Under the pieces are notes generated by a model that was not told the DNA's origin, searched no databases, and saw nothing but the letters and a program-made list of their open reading frames with translations. A DNA stretch of 42,900 bases from an uncultured Caryophanales bacterium (GTDB lineage Bacteria > Bacillota_I > Bacilli_A > RF39 > UBA660), in assembly GCA_947165475.1 (NCBI GenBank), contig CAMVAN010000005.1, forward strand, positions 1 through 42,900. Direction: 5' to 3'. Below, piece by piece: positions 27,341 through 36,808 of this stretch; the stretch's first letter is position 1, and every line of letters starts with the position of its first letter. Position numbers and translations under genes: made by a program.

Positions 27341-28492
27341 ATGAGGAAGATACATTGGTTTTTTTTGTTAATTATTTTTATTGTTATTATTTTAGGTTTT
27401 ATTTTTCTTTTTTCAAGGAAAAAAACTTTTTTCTATTTTGATGGAGTAGTTTCTATTGACAAGAGTGATACAAAATATGTTGCGGTTGGATATAATAATG
27501 ATAATGACCTACATTATAATAAGGCTAAATTAACCATGTATGATACTGATAAAAATAAGTTATTTGAAAAACTTTACAATGTTGGAATAAAAAGTAATTT
27601 TAATGATGTGATTTTTGATGACAATGATGTTATAGCAGTTGGTAATTATGTTAAGAAAAAGGAACTAAAAAATAACTATGCTACTGGAGTTATTGTAAAA
27701 TATGATTCTAAGGGTAATATAATTTTTGAAAAAAGTTATCATAAATATTCTTTTACTACTTTTAATAGTATATATTACTTTAATGATTATTATTTTGTAG
27801 TAGGGCAAAGTTTTTCTTCTAATGAGGGAGGAGCAGTTTTACTTAAAATTGATAAGGAAGGTAATATTATTTGGGAAAAGTATTCTGATAAGGGGAAGAA
27901 TTCCATTTATCAGGACTTAACTATTGTTGATGATTCTATTTATGTTGTAGGTGGATATGATAATAAAGGTATTATTGATAAATATGATTTAGATGGTAAT
28001 TATTTAACTGGTTCTTTATATGATAATATTGATAAAGATGGTTTTAATGATATTGTTTCAGACCAGTCAAATATTTATGTTGTTGGTGCAACTTTATCGG
28101 ATGATAATTCTTCTGATGCTTTAATTGTTAAATATAATATGGATTGTGAATTTGAAAAAGAAACTTTATATCATAATGATGGTTTGACAAAATATCATAA
28201 GTTAATTATTGATGATGATTCTCTTATTACTATAGGAAGCATTACAATAAAAAATAAGAACAAAAAAGATGAGACTATACATAATGGAGTAATTGGTAAA
28301 TATAATTTGGATCTTGAAGAGATATCTGTTTCTGTTAATGAAGATGAAAGAGATGATTATTTTAAAGATATTTTTTTAGAAAATAATAATTATATAGTGG
28401 TTGGTTATTCTGCTTATGAGGACGGGAATTACTATAGTAAATTTATTAGATTTAGTGATGCTTTAAAAGTATTAAGTGTTGATTCTTATTAA
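27341..28492 (+). CDS. Membrane-anchored beta-propeller-like repeat protein
   Basis: N-terminal TM; repeated 'D..I.VVG....DN....DALIVKYN' units. Confidence 0.65.
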   Translation: MRKIHWFFLLIIFIVIILGFIFLFSRKKTFFYFDGVVSIDKSDTKYVAVGYNNDNDLHYNKAKLTMYDTDKNKLFEKLYNVGIKSNFNDVIFDDNDVIAVGNYVKKKELKNNYATGVIVKYDSKGNIIFEKSYHKYSFTTFNSIYYFNDYYFVVGQSFSSNEGGAVLLKIDKEGNIIWEKYSDKGKNSIYQDLTIVDDSIYVVGGYDNKGIIDKYDLDGNYLTGSLYDNIDKDGFNDIVSDQSNIYVVGATLSDDNSSDALIVKYNMDCEFEKETLYHNDGLTKYHKLIIDDDSLITIGSITIKNKNKKDETIHNGVIGKYNLDLEEISVSVNEDERDDYFKDIFLENNNYIVVGYSAYEDGNYYSKFIRFSDALKVLSVDSY

Positions 28493-28508
28493 ATAGTAAA
28501 TTGTTATA

Positions 28509-28789
28509 AAACAAATATTTTATAGATATTTGTTTTTTTTTTATTTTTTATTTTATATTGATATTAGCAAAATAATAAAAATAAAAAAAGAGGTGTTTTA
28601 TATGTTTGATGATGATAGAAATTATTATCAAGATTTTGTTGATGCAGAATATAGAGAGGTAAATATTAATAGTAATAGTAATACTTTTATTCCAAATAAT
28701 AGTTCTAATGTTGATTCAATTATTAATGATGCTAATGCAGTATTTTCATATATAAATAAATATGCTGAGAATGATTTTGATTTAGAGTA
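28509..28789 (+). repeat. Direct repeat copy 1 (~281 bp) covering terminator, 5'UTR and small ORF
   Basis: Nearly identical to 31255-31536; differences seen are in the T-run. Confidence 0.95.
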
Positions 28790-28799
28790 CAAACTCTAA
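28602..28799 (+). CDS. Small Asn-rich protein, copy 1 (altered C-terminus)
   Basis: MFDDDRNYYQDFVDAEYREVNINSNSNTFIPNNSSNVDSIINDANAVFSYINKYAENDFDLEYKL*; SD AGAGGTG. Confidence 0.65.
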   Translation: MFDDDRNYYQDFVDAEYREVNINSNSNTFIPNNSSNVDSIINDANAVFSYINKYAENDFDLEYKL

Positions 28800-28813
28800 T
28801 CTTTTACTTTTGA

Positions 28814-29086
28814 TTATATTGTCTTCCTCTTTCTATTTTTTTTAATAATTGATTTATCTCTTTCAACATTCATGAATAATTCATAAGGTTCAACGTATAG
28901 AGACTTAGCAATCATCTCTAGTTTAGGTATAGTAGGACAGTGTAAACCTCTCTCAACATCTGTAATATATCTTGGACTAAGTTTGCTAAGTTCTGCCAGT
29001 TTTTCTTGTGAATAATTATTAACATATCTATAGTATTTAATATTAAAAATAAGTAAATCTTTTAAATTATCAAATTTTAGTTTCAT
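28814..29086 (-). CDS. XRE-family HTH transcriptional regulator
   Basis: RYVNNYSQEKLAELSKLSPRYITDVERGLHCPTIPKLEMIAKSL. Confidence 0.85.
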   Translation of the reverse strand: MKLKFDNLKDLLIFNIKYYRYVNNYSQEKLAELSKLSPRYITDVERGLHCPTIPKLEMIAKSLYVEPYELFMNVERDKSIIKKNRKRKTI

Positions 29087-29116
29087 ATCATATCCTCCAT
29101 TTATAGGTATGATATG

Positions 29117-29154
29117 ATTTACTGCAAAATACTCACACGAACTATTTACTGCAA
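29117..29154. promoter_or_regulatory. Candidate operator: two direct ATTTACTGCAA repeats in the divergent intergenic region
   Basis: ATTTACTGCAA at 29117-29127 and 29144-29154, between divergent XRE and TM2 genes. Confidence 0.45.
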
Positions 29155-29196
29155 GAAAATTTTATGTTAAAATTACATCATAAGAGAGGTGTAAAT

Positions 29197-29580
29197 ATGG
29201 ATAATACAGAAAATAGTAATCAAAATAATGAAACTAAGTTTTGCAAACATTGCGGAGAAAAAATACCTGTGGATGCTGTAATATGTACAAAATGTGGAAG
29301 ACAGGTTGAAGAAATCAAAAAAACTGGTAGTGAGCAAATAGTAATAAATAATAATAATACTGCTGTAGCAAATGCTACCGCAATTGCTGGTGGTTATGGT
29401 AGAATGAAAAATAAATGGGTAGCACTAGCACTATGTGTTTTTACTATTTGTGGACATAAATTCTATGAAGGTAAAATTGGAATGGGAATTATTTATCTTT
29501 TTACAATGGGATTATTTGGTATAGGATGGATAATAGATATTATTGCCTTATTACTTAAACCAAATCCATATTATGTTTAA
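29197..29580 (+). CDS. Zinc-ribbon plus TM2-domain membrane protein
   Basis: FCKHCGEKIPVDAVICTKCGRQV; KNKWVALALCVFTICGHKFYEGKIGMGIIYLFTMGLFGIGWIIDII. Confidence 0.85.
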   Translation: MDNTENSNQNNETKFCKHCGEKIPVDAVICTKCGRQVEEIKKTGSEQIVINNNNTAVANATAIAGGYGRMKNKWVALALCVFTICGHKFYEGKIGMGIIYLFTMGLFGIGWIIDIIALLLKPNPYYV

Positions 29581-29595
29581 ACAACTTTATAAGTT

Positions 29596-31258
29596 GTTTC
29601 AGACTGTTGACAAAAGAAATTTTGTTAATAGTCTTTTTATTTTTTGGATTTTGTTTTATAATTATTTTGTAAGGTTGCTTTATTGTTTCCAAATTTAAAG
29701 CTTACTAACCTTACTTTTTTTTGGAAAAATGTTATAATTATTATGGAAACAATAAAGAAAGTAAGTGATAAATATGGCAATGACCAAAAGATTAAATAAA
29801 CAGTTTTCCAATGAATTTATAAATATTGAAGAAATGATTCTTGAAAATCATTTCTTGCGAGTTATTGAAAAACATTTTGACTGGAACTTTATATATGATG
29901 AAGTGGAGAAACTATATTCTAAGCTTGGTAGAAAAAGCATAGATCCTGTAGTTTTAATTAAGATTCATATATTAAAGTTTCTTTTTAATGAGGATAGTTT
30001 AAGAAAAACTTATGAATCTCTTCAATACAATATTTTGTATAGATGGTTTATTGGTTATGAACTTTGTGAAGATGTTCCTGATCATTCTACTTATTCTCAA
30101 AATTATAGAAGAAAGTTTTGTAAGTTAGAGAAAGACTTACTTAATACTGTATTTGATAAAGTAAAAGAATTATTAATTGAGTGGAATTGCCTAGATATGA
30201 CAGCTGTATATATTGATTCAACTCATACGAAAGCTTATGCGAATAAAAAGAAAAATCATAAAGAAACTATAGATATAGAAATTAAAAAATATCAAAAAGA
30301 ATTAGATTTGGAAATTGCTTTAAAAGGACTACATGATGAAGATTTAAGTGAAGAAGAATATTTTAAAGAAGTAGAAAAAATCATAAAATGTAATGAAGAA
30401 GTAGATACAGATGAAGTTACAGGAGAAAAAGAAATAATAGTAAGTGATACAGACAAAGATGCAGGAATGTTATATAAAAGTGATAAGGAAAAGATGTTTG
30501 GTTATAATACAAGTGTAATATGTGATAATAATAACTATATACTGACAGTAGATACAAATGGAAGTAATGCTCATGATTCTGTTTCCTTTTATGATTCATT
30601 TGATAATTTAATTAATAATTATGATATTTTTGAAATTGAATATTTTGTCGGAGATGCAGCTTACTTAACCCCACACATTAGTAAAACTATTATTGATTTA
30701 GATATGATTCCAGCTATGCCATATACTAGAAAAGGATATAGAGAAGGAAAATTCAAAAAGTATGAATTTATATATGATGAATATAATGATATTTATATTT
30801 GTCCAAATGAAAAAGATTTAATCCCAACAGGTCGAATAGATAAAAATGGATACATGGTTTATAAATCAGATTCAAATGATTGTATGAATTGTCCATTTAA
30901 AGAAAAATGCACAAAATCAAAATATAAACAAATATTAAGACATGTATGGGAGGAATATAAAGAAATGGTAAATGATTATAGACATCGGGATGATGTGAAA
31001 GAAATATATAGACAAAGGCCACAACATATAGAAAGAGTCTTTGCCGATGGAAAGACAAAGTATGGATTAAGGAAAACATACTTTAGGGGAAAAGAAAGAG
31101 TCCACAGAGAGTTGACTCTCCTTTATGCGTGTATGAATCTCAAAAAATTTGCATTACACCATTACGCATAATCTAGTAGAAATACTAGATATCTTTATTT
31201 TTACAAATAAAAAGACAAATAAGTCAAAATATAAACCTATTTGTCAACAGTCTGAAAC
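29596..31258 (+). mobile_element. IS1182-like insertion sequence with 19-bp perfect terminal inverted repeats
   Basis: GTTTCAGACTGTTGACAAA at 29596-29614 and its reverse complement TTTGTCAACAGTCTGAAAC at 31240-31258, flanking one transposase ORF. Confidence 0.9.
29774..31171 (+). CDS. IS1182-family-like (DDE) transposase
   Basis: YSKLGRKSIDPVVLIKIHILKFLF, YIDSTHTKAYANK, CMNCPFKEKCT, RRPQHIERVFADGKTKYGLRKTYFRG-like C-terminus (seen as RQRPQHIERVFADGKTKYGLRKTYFRG). Confidence 0.9.
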   Translation: MAMTKRLNKQFSNEFINIEEMILENHFLRVIEKHFDWNFIYDEVEKLYSKLGRKSIDPVVLIKIHILKFLFNEDSLRKTYESLQYNILYRWFIGYELCEDVPDHSTYSQNYRRKFCKLEKDLLNTVFDKVKELLIEWNCLDMTAVYIDSTHTKAYANKKKNHKETIDIEIKKYQKELDLEIALKGLHDEDLSEEEYFKEVEKIIKCNEEVDTDEVTGEKEIIVSDTDKDAGMLYKSDKEKMFGYNTSVICDNNNYILTVDTNGSNAHDSVSFYDSFDNLINNYDIFEIEYFVGDAAYLTPHISKTIIDLDMIPAMPYTRKGYREGKFKKYEFIYDEYNDIYICPNEKDLIPTGRIDKNGYMVYKSDSNDCMNCPFKEKCTKSKYKQILRHVWEEYKEMVNDYRHRDDVKEIYRQRPQHIERVFADGKTKYGLRKTYFRGKERVHRELTLLYACMNLKKFALHHYA

Positions 31259-31536
31259 AAATATTTTATAGATATTTTTTTTTTTTTTTATTTTTTATTT
31301 TATATTGATATTAGCAAAATAATAAAAATAAAAAAAGAGGTGTTTTATATGTTTGATGATGATAGAAATTATTATCAAGATTTTGTTGATGCAGAATATA
31401 GAGAGGTAAATATTAATAGTAATAGTAATACTTTTATTCCAAATAATAGTTCTAATGTTGATTCAATTATTAATGATGCTAATGCAGTATTTTCATATAT
31501 AAATAAATATGCTGAGAATGATTTTGATTTAGAGTA
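31255..31536 (+). repeat. Direct repeat copy 2, abutting the IS right end
   Basis: Matches 28509-28789; begins at the IS outer boundary. Confidence 0.95.
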
Positions 31537-31549
31537 TATAAAGAAATAA
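31349..31549 (+). CDS. Small Asn-rich protein, copy 2
   Basis: Same protein as 28602-28799 but ending ...DFDLEYIKK*; SD AGAGGTG. Confidence 0.65.
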   Translation: MFDDDRNYYQDFVDAEYREVNINSNSNTFIPNNSSNVDSIINDANAVFSYINKYAENDFDLEYIKK

Positions 31550-31578
31550 AAAATGATATCTTTTTTGATATCATTTTT
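31548..31578. terminator. Bidirectional terminator between small ORF and rpsD
   Basis: AAAATGATATC-TTTTTT-GATATCATTTTT. Confidence 0.8.
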
Positions 31579-32179
31579 ACTTATTATAGAATTCAACGAT
31601 TAATGATTCATTAATGTCTGCATTTAATTCATTTCTTTCTGGTAGTCTTACATAAGTTGCTTCCATTTTTCCTTCATTATAATTGATAAATTCTACACGT
31701 TTTGTTACTTTTGCTAAAGCTTCTGTCACAACTTTTAGATTTTTGTGATCTTCTTTTAGTGAAATTACGTCTCCTGGTTTTACACGGTATGATGGAATAT
31801 CAACTTTTTTACCATTTACTGTTACATGTCCGTGGTTAACTAATTGTCTAGCTCCACGACGAGTACTAGCAAATCCGATTCTGTATACTAGATTATCTAA
31901 TCTTGACTCTAATAATCTTAGAAAGTTTGTACCATGAATTCCAGACATTTTTCCTGCTTCTTTAAAAGTCTTTTTGAATTGTCTTTCGTTTACTCCATAC
32001 ATGAAACGAACTTTTTGTTTTTCTTTTAATTGTGTACCATAATCAGAAAGTTTTCCTTTTCTTGCTTGTCCATGTTGTCCTGGACCATATGGATGTTTTG
32101 CAAGTTCTTTTCCTGTTTCACTAATTGAAAATCCAACTCTTCTAGCTTGTTTATAACTAGGGCCTGTATATCTTGACAT
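31577..32179 (-). CDS. rpsD: 30S ribosomal protein S4
   Basis: [28 protein letters not shown]..., [48 protein letters not shown]. Confidence 0.98.
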   Translation of the reverse strand: MSRYTGPSYKQARRVGFSISETGKELAKHPYGPGQHGQARKGKLSDYGTQLKEKQKVRFMYGVNERQFKKTFKEAGKMSGIHGTNFLRLLESRLDNLVYRIGFASTRRGARQLVNHGHVTVNGKKVDIPSYRVKPGDVISLKEDHKNLKVVTEALAKVTKRVEFINYNEGKMEATYVRLPERNELNADINESLIVEFYNK

Positions 32180-32189
32180 ATTTTTCTCC

Positions 32190-32345
32190 TTTCTTTTATT
32201 TACAAAAACTTGAATGATTTAGTCACATCTTAGGGAGTTTTTTTTCACTTAACAGCAATTGCTACTTTTCTTTCAAAAAAACACTTTAAAATATTCTAAA
32301 TCTGCTGTTTCAAGGAATTTGCAGTTTTAATTATATGAAAAAATC
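32190..32345 (-). promoter_or_regulatory. Candidate structured rpsD 5' leader (possible S4 autoregulatory element)
   Basis: Minus-strand leader with CTGCAAATTCCTTGAAACAGCAG hairpin and AGCAATTGCT palindrome before SD AAAGGAG; fold not computed. Confidence 0.35.
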
Positions 32346-32462
32346 CTTGTTCTGTCAATCTTTTCTTCTTTTTTTTTGAAAAATATAAACTTATTTTATT
32401 GAAATTGTAGAAAAATGTTGTTTATTTGTGTTAAAATAGTTCTTGAGAGTAGAGGTGAAGAT

Positions 32463-34175
32463 ATGCAAGGACAATTTCTTATTATTGGTTCGGCGTTTGT
32501 TATTGCAATGATTATTGTTATTGTTCTCCTTCATTTTATTAAAAAAGCAGAAATGAGGTATTATCGTAATAAAGTTAAGAACTTGGAAATACAGAGAAAT
32601 ATGGTTGCATCTACTCCAGTTTTATTGGAATTATCAAAGGTTGAGCCTATTATTAAAAATGATAAGATGGAAGAAAAATATAATAAATGGCAGCAAACTT
32701 TCGAAAATATAAAAGGTAAAAGGTTAGCTGTTATTGATGATATGTTAATAGATTTAGATATTTATGTTGAAAAAAGGGACTATAAATCTTGTGGATATCG
32801 AATTGCTAAGGCTGAAATTGAAATATATAAGGTTCGTGAAGCCGCTGAACATTTATTGGAAGAAATCAAGGATATTACTTTAAGTGAAGAAAAATATCGT
32901 TCTATAGTTATTAAATTAAAGTCTAAGTATCGTATGTTAAATAAAGAATTTCATGATCATCAAGAGTTATATGATTTTATGCAAGAATCTGTTGAATTAC
33001 AGCTTGAGAATATTGAAAAGTGTTTTCTTGATTTTGAAAAAGTAATGGAAGCAAATGAATATAACGAAGTTGTTCATATTTGTAAGGCGTTAGATATGAT
33101 GATTGATCATATGGAAATTGTTATTAATGAGTTGCCAGATGTTTTATTAATGGCAAATCAAGTGATACCTAATCGTATGAGAGAAGTTGAAAATCTTAAT
33201 AAAGAGATGATTGATGAAGGCTTTGTATTAGATTATTTAAATATTGATTATAATATTTCAGAATCTAAAAAGAATATAGAAAAAATCTTAGATAAAGTTA
33301 AAGTTTTAAATTTGGAAGGATCAATGTTTGATTTAAAAACTATGCTTGAATATTTTGACTCGTTGTTTATTGATTTTGAAAAAGAACGTTTATCTAGAAA
33401 AGTTTATGAAGAACAGTCTATTGGGTTTGAAAAGAGACTTGAAAAAACAAATCAATTAGTTAGTGAGGTTTATCAGCAATTAGATGATATAAAAAACATG
33501 TATGATTTAAGAGACGAAGATATTGATATTATACATGATGTAAATAAAATATTAGTTGTTATAAATGATGATTATAGAAAAATGCTTGCTAAACAACAGT
33601 CTAAATCTAGCCCTTATTCCATGTTAAATGAAGAGATTGAGTCTTTATCAAATAGATTAACTTCAATGGAAGAAGACTTTGATGTTGCTTTAAAATCATT
33701 AGGTAATATGTATGATGATGAGGTAAGAGCCCGGGAACAATTGATCGAAATTCAAGATTTCTTAAAAATATGTAAACATGAAATTAGAAACTATAAATTA
33801 CCTGTAATATCAGATCATTATTTTGTTCAGTTAAAAGAAGCTAATGAAGCGATTAATGAAGTTATTAAAGAGTTAAATAAGAAGCCAATTGTTATAAAAA
33901 CTTTAAATACTAGGGTTGATACTGCTCGGGATTTAGTTTTAAAATTATACAATACTACTATGGATATGTTAAAAAATGCTTTTTTAGCAGAGCGAGCTAT
34001 AGTATATTCAAATCGTTATCGTAGTAAATTTAATGATGTTGATAGAGCTCTTAATGATGCGGAAAAAGCATTTAATGTTGGAAATTATAAAGAAGCTTTG
34101 GATATTTCCATAAAAGCTTCATCTGTTATTGATGAAAATATATATAGAAAGTTGATGAGTGTATATGATAAATAA
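32463..34175 (+). CDS. ezrA: Septation ring formation regulator EzrA
   Basis: N-terminal TM, LSKVEPIIKNDKMEEKYNKWQQTFENI, long coiled coils; adjacent to thiI region. Confidence 0.85.
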   Translation: MQGQFLIIGSAFVIAMIIVIVLLHFIKKAEMRYYRNKVKNLEIQRNMVASTPVLLELSKVEPIIKNDKMEEKYNKWQQTFENIKGKRLAVIDDMLIDLDIYVEKRDYKSCGYRIAKAEIEIYKVREAAEHLLEEIKDITLSEEKYRSIVIKLKSKYRMLNKEFHDHQELYDFMQESVELQLENIEKCFLDFEKVMEANEYNEVVHICKALDMMIDHMEIVINELPDVLLMANQVIPNRMREVENLNKEMIDEGFVLDYLNIDYNISESKKNIEKILDKVKVLNLEGSMFDLKTMLEYFDSLFIDFEKERLSRKVYEEQSIGFEKRLEKTNQLVSEVYQQLDDIKNMYDLRDEDIDIIHDVNKILVVINDDYRKMLAKQQSKSSPYSMLNEEIESLSNRLTSMEEDFDVALKSLGNMYDDEVRAREQLIEIQDFLKICKHEIRNYKLPVISDHYFVQLKEANEAINEVIKELNKKPIVIKTLNTRVDTARDLVLKLYNTTMDMLKNAFLAERAIVYSNRYRSKFNDVDRALNDAEKAFNVGNYKEALDISIKASSVIDENIYRKLMSVYDK

Positions 34176-34773
34176 AAAAGGATTTGGAAGGTTTGAAATA
34201 CTAACTGTGTTAGTTTTAGTTATCGCTATATTTGCCTTTTTAATGCATTCTGTTTTAGGAGGAGCCACGGGACAAAAGGTTTCTACAATGAAAGATAGTG
34301 CGATTAGTTTTTCTAAGATAGTTACTACTAATATTGCTTCTTTTCATAATACAGAAAATGTTTATTTACAAGAAGCTATCGATGAGGGATTGATGGGTGA
34401 GATAAAAAGTCCTGTTGGACGAGGAAACTGTTCTTCTTCTGAATCTATTGTTCAGTTAATTGATGGAACTCCTTATGTTACTTTACTTTGTAATGATCTT
34501 TTAATTGAGAAAACTAATTTTACTAATAAAAGTGATGTTAATGTTTACAGAGTATCTAAGTGGAATGAAGAAAAGAAGGAAGAGTCTGAAAAAAAAGTTT
34601 TATATAATTGTGAAGAAAATGGTAAATTAGTTTTTCCTGAGTATTATGAAGAGTTATATTTTGTATATGAGTTAAATAAAAAGTATGGTTCTAGTTATTA
34701 TTACTCAGATGATGTAAATAAATGTAAAGTGGTATCAAAAACTTTTTATCGTACTAAAAAGGCAATTAAATAA
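34165..34773 (+). CDS. Pilin-like (type IV prepilin-like N-terminus) membrane protein
   Basis: KKGFGRFEILTVLVLVIAIFAFLM: Gly, +5 Glu, then hydrophobic helix; overlaps the ezrA end. Confidence 0.55.
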   Translation: MINKKGFGRFEILTVLVLVIAIFAFLMHSVLGGATGQKVSTMKDSAISFSKIVTTNIASFHNTENVYLQEAIDEGLMGEIKSPVGRGNCSSSESIVQLIDGTPYVTLLCNDLLIEKTNFTNKSDVNVYRVSKWNEEKKEESEKKVLYNCEENGKLVFPEYYEELYFVYELNKKYGSSYYYSDDVNKCKVVSKTFYRTKKAIK

Positions 34774-34802
34774 TTTCTTTTTTAATTGCCTTTTTTTTTT
34801 TT
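34757..34802 (+). terminator. Terminator overlapping the end of the pilin-like gene
   Basis: AAAAAGGCAATTAAA ... TTTAATTGCCTTTTTTTTTT. Confidence 0.8.
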
Positions 34803-34831
34803 ATTTGTTAAAATATGCGTGGTGATGTTTT

Positions 34832-36019
34832 ATGGATAAAGTTATCTTAATTAAATATGGAGAGTTATCTACAAAAAAAGCTAATCGAAGTTTTTTTATA
34901 AATACTTTATATAAAAATATTTGTAATAAATTACGAGATTATAATGTTCATATACATAAAGACCGAGCTCGAATGTACATAGAGTTTCAGGAAGAAGACT
35001 TAGATTCTATTAAGTCTATAATAGATAATATTTTTGGAATTCATTCTTATCATATTGCAACAATAGTTTCTTCTGATGATAGTCAAATTCAAAATAAATT
35101 ATTAAATCTTGTATCTTCTTTAGAATTTCATACGTTTAAGATAGAAACGAAAAGAAGTAATAAGAGTTTTCCTATTCATAGTCAAGATTATAATCGAGTA
35201 TTAGGTGGACTTCTTTTGAAAAATATTTCCAGTATTTCTGTAGATGTTCATCATCCAGATTTATGGATTAAGGTAGAAATAAGAGATAAAGAAACTTTTA
35301 TATATTTTAATAAATTTGATGGATTAGGTGGGTATCCAGTAGGAACTCAGCCGGGGGCTTTATTGATGTTGTCTGGCGGTATTGATTCTCCAGTTAGCGG
35401 TTATTTGGCAATGAAGCGTGGTATTAAGTTAAATTGTGTTTATTTTGAGGCTATGCCACATACAAGCATTGAAGCACGCAATAAAGTTATTGAGCTTTCT
35501 AAAAAATTAGTTAATTATACTGACTCTATTCATCTTCATATTGTTAATTTTACTCCAATTCAGGAAAGTATTTATAAATATTGTAGACATGATTATTTGA
35601 TTACTATTATGAGAAGAATGATGTATAGAATTATGGAGAAACTTTGCATCAAATATAATTGTTTTGCTGTAGTAAATGGAGAAAGTATTGGACAAGTTGC
35701 TTCTCAAACACTAACTAGTATGAGAGTTATTAATGAAGTTACAAATATTCCAGTTATTAGGCCTCTTGCTTGTTTTGATAAATTGGAGATTATGGAAATT
35801 GCTAGAAAAATTAATACTTATGATATTAGTATTATTCCATACGAAGACTGTTGTACTGTTTTTGTTCCTCGTCATCCTGTAATTAATCCAAGACTTGATG
35901 TTTGTTTAAAAGAAGAAGAAAAGTTTGATTATGAATCATTAATTGATGAAGCTATATCATCGCTTAATACAATTTCTATTAATTCTTCTTTAGAATCTGA
36001 ATTTAGTGATTTATTATAG
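34832..36019 (+). CDS. thiI: tRNA 4-thiouridine synthetase ThiI
   Basis: ILIKYGELSTKKANRSFF, GALLMLSGGIDSPVSGYLAMKRG, THUMP-like region. Confidence 0.95.
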   Translation: MDKVILIKYGELSTKKANRSFFINTLYKNICNKLRDYNVHIHKDRARMYIEFQEEDLDSIKSIIDNIFGIHSYHIATIVSSDDSQIQNKLLNLVSSLEFHTFKIETKRSNKSFPIHSQDYNRVLGGLLLKNISSISVDVHHPDLWIKVEIRDKETFIYFNKFDGLGGYPVGTQPGALLMLSGGIDSPVSGYLAMKRGIKLNCVYFEAMPHTSIEARNKVIELSKKLVNYTDSIHLHIVNFTPIQESIYKYCRHDYLITIMRRMMYRIMEKLCIKYNCFAVVNGESIGQVASQTLTSMRVINEVTNIPVIRPLACFDKLEIMEIARKINTYDISIIPYEDCCTVFVPRHPVINPRLDVCLKEEEKFDYESLIDEAISSLNTISINSSLESEFSDLL

Positions 36020-36076
36020 TTTTATGTATGAAATATCGAATTTGTAACATCCTATAAATGTATAGGAGGTGATAAA

Positions 36077-36331
36077 ATGGCAAGAACTAAGAAAAATCAA
36101 AATGCAGCAATGAAAGTTAAAGTTCCTGGCTCAAAAAATAATATTGAAAAAATGAAATATGAGATTGCTAATGAATTTGGAGTAAATTTAGGAGCTAATG
36201 CTACTAGTCGAGATAATGGACTTGTTGGTGGTGAAATAACTAAAAGACTTGTGGAAAAAAGTATGACAAATTCAAGCTCTTCATCTTCAAGAAGTCAATC
36301 TCGTAAAAAAAATAATAAAAAGAAAAGCTAA
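36077..36331 (+). CDS. Alpha/beta-type small acid-soluble spore protein
   Basis: [39 protein letters not shown] matches SASP signatures; SD TAGGAGGTG. Confidence 0.92.
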   Translation: MARTKKNQNAAMKVKVPGSKNNIEKMKYEIANEFGVNLGANATSRDNGLVGGEITKRLVEKSMTNSSSSSSRSQSRKKNNKKKS

Positions 36332-36346
36332 TAAATTGTAAAAATG

Positions 36347-36371
36347 GTCTATTAAATAGACTGTTTTTTTG
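36347..36371 (+). terminator. Terminator after the SASP gene
   Basis: GTCTATTAAATAGAC followed by TGTTTTTTT. Confidence 0.7.
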
Positions 36372-36808
36372 TATAGAAGTTGTAAACTTTATTATGTTTA
36401 ATAATTGATAAAAAAGAATTTGGTTATATGAGTTATCTGTTAGAGAAATGATATTTATTTTTGAGAATCAAGATGTTGTACAAAGTTTGTATACTATAGA
36501 AAATTTGGCGAAAAACAAAAGAAAAAGTTGAGTCTTTTGTTTAGATTCTTAGTAATTATAGACAATCTTATCTTGGAAAGGGTGGATTAGTAGATTAAAC
36601 AAATACATTTAAATACTATTGAAGAAGATAATGAAAGATAAATTTAAAGTTGTCGAAGATACAAAACAGGCTTCTGATGAGGTAGTTAATCAAGTTGGTG
36701 ATTTATTTAAATAATGGTAAAGATAACGTGATAATATTATAGTTCTTTTTTTCTTGAATTATTTTGTTTTGTTTGATAATATAATGTTGTTATGAAAGGG
36801 AGATTAAT

